Source of the DNA: Ceratodon purpureus
Lineage: Eukaryota > Streptophyta > Bryopsida > Pseudoditrichales > Ditrichaceae
Assembly (NCBI GenBank): GCA_014871385.1
Contig: CM026423.1
Location: 19,023,690-19,087,689 of the forward strand
Length of the DNA: 64,000 nt
Reading direction: 5' to 3'
Shown here: positions 60,558 to 64,000 of the stretch, piece by piece
Layout: each line of letters opens with the position of its first letter
Position numbering within the stretch: the first letter of the stretch is position 1
The notes under the pieces: model-generated
Database searches by the model: none
Seen by the model: the letters and a program-made list of their open reading frames with translations, nothing else
What the model was told of the DNA's origin: nothing
Translations under genes and position numbers: made by a program

Positions 60558-61206
60558 TTTAGTACTTTAGCTAAATATGATCGATAGTTGAGAATTCAAA
60601 ATTAAAAATAAAATAAAAATTAGAGTATTGAATGAATTTAGAAGAAAATACTTAATTTAGATTTTTTATTATTATTTCAAATCATTTGGTTCTATTTTGA
60701 ATTTATTAGATTGTCTTTTCTACTTTGTGTCTCTTCTTTGTGCAACATAAATATTAATGTAATTTTTTAATTTACATAATGTCAAATGGTTTTATTGATT
60801 TAAAAACTATTAAAGCCTTTCTAGTTTCAAAAAATTAATTTAAAAATGTTCAAATTTAGTTTCAATGAAATTTGAAATAGTTAGAAGATACATATGATAA
60901 ATTTGGATAAAATTTGGTGTTTATTTCATTTTTGATTAACCAATTTAAATAAAGGTATAACCATTTTGGCACTAAATTCAAATATTTGCTGAAAAATAAT
61001 TAAATATTTATTTATTTTATGATGTAGAATGTTCATTTTTTATTAAAGAAATAAATAGCCTTGATTCCAATTTTTATGTCTATTATTATATTTTCAATCA
61101 GAGATTAGTTTTAAATAAAAATTCTACATGATATTAAAATATTATAACTCAATTTTCTCATAAAACAAATCTCTAAATGAATAATGTTTTTACATATTTG
61201 AAATCA
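60558..61206. repeat. 650-bp dispersed repeat, copy 2
   Basis: Direct copy of 58926-59586. It starts TTTAGTACTTTAGC and ends at the same point, TTTACATATTTGAAATCAC. A Helitron-like end follows within four bases. Confidence 0.9.
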
Positions 61207-61207
61207 C

Positions 61208-61238
61208 TACTAGTGGGACCCGTGCCGTTGAGCACGTT
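61208..61238 (-). mobile_element. Helitron-like 3' terminus
   Basis: On the minus strand the hairpin CGTGC-TCAACG-GCACG (61236-61221) is followed by GGTCCCACTAG and then T. A short GC hairpin about ten bases before a CTRR end next to a T is the hallmark of Helitron 3' ends. The matching 5' TC end and any RepHel gene are not seen, so this is at most a non-autonomous or truncated copy. Confidence 0.45.
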
Positions 61239-61239
61239 G

Positions 61240-63200
61240 TCAATAGTTTAATGTTAACAACTTTTATAAACTTCAAATAAGTTGATTCAAAAACAATTTA
61301 AAAATTCCTTTCTTACAAAATTTCTTTCTTGTGCCAAGAGGAAAAAGAAAATAAAAAAAATATATGCCAAAGCTAGAACAGAAACTATAATATAATTACT
61401 GAAAGCATTCAAAGTGAGAAGTACAACTAAAGTAGTGAGTAGAATCATTTACAATGATATATAATTAGTGGATAGGTTAACGGAAATGAGACTTTCCATG
61501 TAATTGCTCTCTCACTTTGAATGTTTGAATTCCATGGAATGATCAAGTTTAGGGCAAGAAAAAGAACTAACTACCAGAAAACCAAGGAATATTCCTGTTC
61601 TTTCAATCACTAACTTATCAAATTTGAGTACATTGTCTTATACAATGCTTGTACAATTAGTTTTAGTTATGTTCTTATTGCCAAACCTATATTGCATTTA
61701 TAGTCTTTAGGACTTGTGCTATATTGCATTTGTGTTCTTGGAGGGTACCATGAGTGGGTTTTGCGGATGTTGTTGGATTGACTGAAGGTTTTTAAATCTT
61801 TGGACGATCGCGAACGACCGCAATATAGACTTTATACTTTATTTTATATCATCAATTTGTTCATTGTGGTGAGTGAAAAAATGAATGCCTTGTGATTTTT
61901 ATTTTGGAGGGCGAGTGTTTATTTTGAATCAGATGGAATTTTAATTTTGAAAAGGAATGAAAATAATTTGTGATTTGGTTATAATTTAAAAAATTTATTT
62001 AAATTTTTTGATAGGATTTTTTGAATTAAATTAGCTAATGGAGTGAATGCGTTTCAATGAGATGCATAACAAGAACACAACAAAGGCCAAGAGTTAGGCA
62101 CAAAGCTGAGATGGTGTTATATTATTAGGTTGGCAACTGAGTTTAACCCCATCCGGTGAACTGAAAACGTATGCGGAGTTTACTTTTTTAATTGCTTCTA
62201 ATCAAATATTCTCAATCCTAATTTGTGAACGAATATAACTATTGTATTGAAGATCAGATTTATTGGACCCACGTATTCAATCAAAGCTGTTTTTTATGAC
62301 ATTATTTTGGGCGTGTAATATAACTTGAAAGTGTACATTGGTGATTACACTATACAACAGAACAATAAAATCTATTACAAGTAGAGATCAAAAGCATGAT
62401 TTGTGAAAATATTCATTTAACTGTTATATATGTTATATTTTCACGATGGTTCTACATTGTGAGACAGTGGTTTCAAGTCCATGTTACAGTGCTAAATTTG
62501 TACAAGTCAATGTAATACAAAATGTTATGTTTTCCTCCATTCATGTTCGGGGAAAGTTAGCATGGTAGCGGCGAGCGGCGAGCGGAGAGCGGCGAGCGAA
62601 GATTTGGAGAGCAGAATTACTACGTTTCATCAACTTTTCTGAAGAAGAGTATACCCTATAACCGTGGGCCACTACTAAATTAAGAGTTATAATTTTAGAT
62701 TTTATTAACTAAGTGTATGTATTGCCGTGGATATATTATTTGAAACCTAATTTTTTAAATAGATTCACATTCATATTGTAAATTTAGGGCTGACGTCATG
62801 ATGATGTCATATGTGAAGATCTGCAGTTTTAGTTATGAATACGAAATTTTTTTGTAGAGTCATTCTGAATTTCTTTGAAGATGTGAAAGTATGCTATTTG
62901 CTTTTTCCAGTTACTAGCTAATATAGAAAGTTAAAACATAATTCAAAATTCATAAATGTAAACTTTGTAAATATCCTGATATTATTAAAAAGTGGTTTCA
63001 TAATGTTGTAGCTAGAACCGAGATATATTCCTTGAAAACGTTTTTGTTCCATACAATAATTTCACCTTATCGGATGAGATCAGATGCTGCTTATTTTGTC
63101 TAGCATAACCGTATATAAACCTCACAAGTTTGATCCTCACCTCACTAGGAGCATTGATTTGTAGAATACAGTTGTTTAGGTGTTTGAGGCACACTTTAGG
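61240..63200. other. Intergenic, AT-rich, with a GC heptamer run
   Basis: No gene. At 62567-62600 a 34-base run of GCGGCGA/GCGGAGA heptamers stands out in AT-rich DNA. If a Helitron starts at 61208 on the minus strand, part of this stretch would be its body. Confidence 0.5.
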
Positions 63201-63204
63201 GAGA

Positions 63205-63753
63205 ATGAGTGACTCCCTTGAGGTTATTGCTTGTGAAACAGTTCTACATGGATTACTTCAGCGCATGGCGAATGGACCTGACCCCTGGGATTTAGTGGAG
63301 TGTAGTACATCAAGGTTTAGGAGTACTCCAGCGGTGATAACCTTTCAAGATGTTGAGAATACTCGTGCTGTATCGAAGTTATGGAAACGTGAGATTGATG
63401 GCAGTTCCGAATACGCTTGTCTTCGACTTGCCAAGTGGGATTATGATACATACCCGGGACAACACTGGACTTCGAAGAAGGAGTATGAATCATGCAGCTT
63501 TAACGAGAACTGGAAAATCTTTAAGAGTTCTTGGTCATTAGCTCGTCCAATTAATGATGATAGATTGGAGAGAGCATCTTTAGGCGAATTGAGTTGTTGT
63601 GAATTAGATCGGCTGAGGTTATTCCTAAGAGAGTATAGGGTCAATTTTCTTTGGTTTCAGCCAGGAGAAAAGGTGGTGCCAGCACTGATATATGGGTCTC
63701 TCCTATGCATAGATCATTTTGAAATTATTGATACATCAGCATCTTTGCATTAA
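63205..63753 (+). CDS. Small F-box-like protein
   Basis: A single exon of 182 aa from the ATG at 63205; the open frame continues upstream only to a TTG. The start reads ETVLHGLLQRM, PWDLVECST and then AVSKLWKREIDGSSEYACLRLAKWDYD, the helix pattern of an F-box with its conserved VSKxW. The F-box would bind SKP1 in an SCF ubiquitin ligase. About 20 residues (TSRFRSTPAVITFQDVENTR) sit between the two halves where family members run straight on. The C-terminal part has no known substrate domain. It may be a short member or a decayed one. Confidence 0.5.
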   Translation: MSDSLEVIACETVLHGLLQRMANGPDPWDLVECSTSRFRSTPAVITFQDVENTRAVSKLWKREIDGSSEYACLRLAKWDYDTYPGQHWTSKKEYESCSFNENWKIFKSSWSLARPINDDRLERASLGELSCCELDRLRLFLREYRVNFLWFQPGEKVVPALIYGSLLCIDHFEIIDTSASLH

Positions 63754-64000
63754 TAAACATATATATTGAAACGACCTGGACTTCCTTAACTGTTGTATTT
63801 TTTTGTACCATTTTCAAAAAAAAATTAAAATTTAAGACAGTGGTGGAGGGAGGTAAATGAATCATATCAAGTGAATATTAAAAATCATTACTAGATATAT
63901 AAAAAAAAGAAAAATTTGATTGAGAACGTAGCATGAGGATATATTGCATGTGTGGGGAATAAATTATGAATACAAATTAATAAATCAGTTAAAGAAAAAG

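Noticed and set aside
58926..61206. The 650-bp repeats as LTRs of one retroelement
   Set aside because: No TG..CA ends, no convincing primer-binding site after copy 1 or polypurine tract before copy 2, and no gag/pol in the spacer.

Overview
The window is nuclear DNA of a land plant. The evidence is GT-AG introns of roughly 70-350 bp, proteins with plastid-type N-termini, and plant families (TIR-NBS-LRR, DWARF27, NDR1/HIN1-like, PEX11, RHIP1). Plant-type transposon remnants (PIF/Harbinger, Stowaway-like and hAT-like MITEs, LINE) and AT-rich intergenic DNA agree with this. A GH30 gene of the endo-1,6-galactanase-like type, together with the compact introns and the TIR-NBS-LRR style, makes me favour a bryophyte such as a moss. 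That is an inference and the species is not determined.

Layout. 1-11 kb is a repeat and transposon zone: telomere-like heptamer variants, a C-rich minisatellite, a tRNA-like head, and a LINE that appears to be split by a degenerate PIF/Harbinger element (about 4067-8071) with divergent transposase and Myb/SANT genes. A C-terminal Myb/SANT gene fragment follows. 11-22.4 kb holds four minus-strand genes: NDR1/HIN1-like LEA_2 protein, PEX11, an FAD monooxygenase (6 exons, 427 aa) and a GH30 hydrolase (6 exons, 632 aa). 24.4-31.2 kb holds a plus-strand TIR-NBS-LRR gene whose LRR region contains an indel-free tandem array of a 135-bp (45-aa) unit. A collapsed partial second copy of that gene lies directly downstream.

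32.2-40 kb carries a divergent pair: an LCMT-type SAM methyltransferase (minus, 353 aa) and an RPAP2/RTR1-type RNA polymerase II CTD phosphatase (plus, 8 exons, 903 aa). 42.2-50 kb has a DWARF27-type carotenoid isomerase (minus, 9 exons, 333 aa, with a hAT-like MITE in one intron) and a TMEM53/DUF829 alpha/beta-hydrolase (minus, 588 aa). 55-58.5 kb has an RHIP1-like membrane coiled-coil protein (minus, 9 exons, 242 aa). The last 5 kb is AT-rich with a 650-bp duplicated repeat, a Helitron-like 3' end and a small F-box-like gene.

The genes are ordinary independent plant loci and no operon-like pathway is apparent. Two, possibly three, products may act in plastids (DWARF27, the methyltransferase, perhaps the GH30). 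The most unusual features are the homogeneous LRR array with its broken neighbour copy, an irregular ARC2 region and MHE instead of MHD in that NLR, and the nested LINE/Harbinger structure with unusual ends. Exon models were built by hand from splice signals. All phases close to full open frames except at one junction in the NLR.
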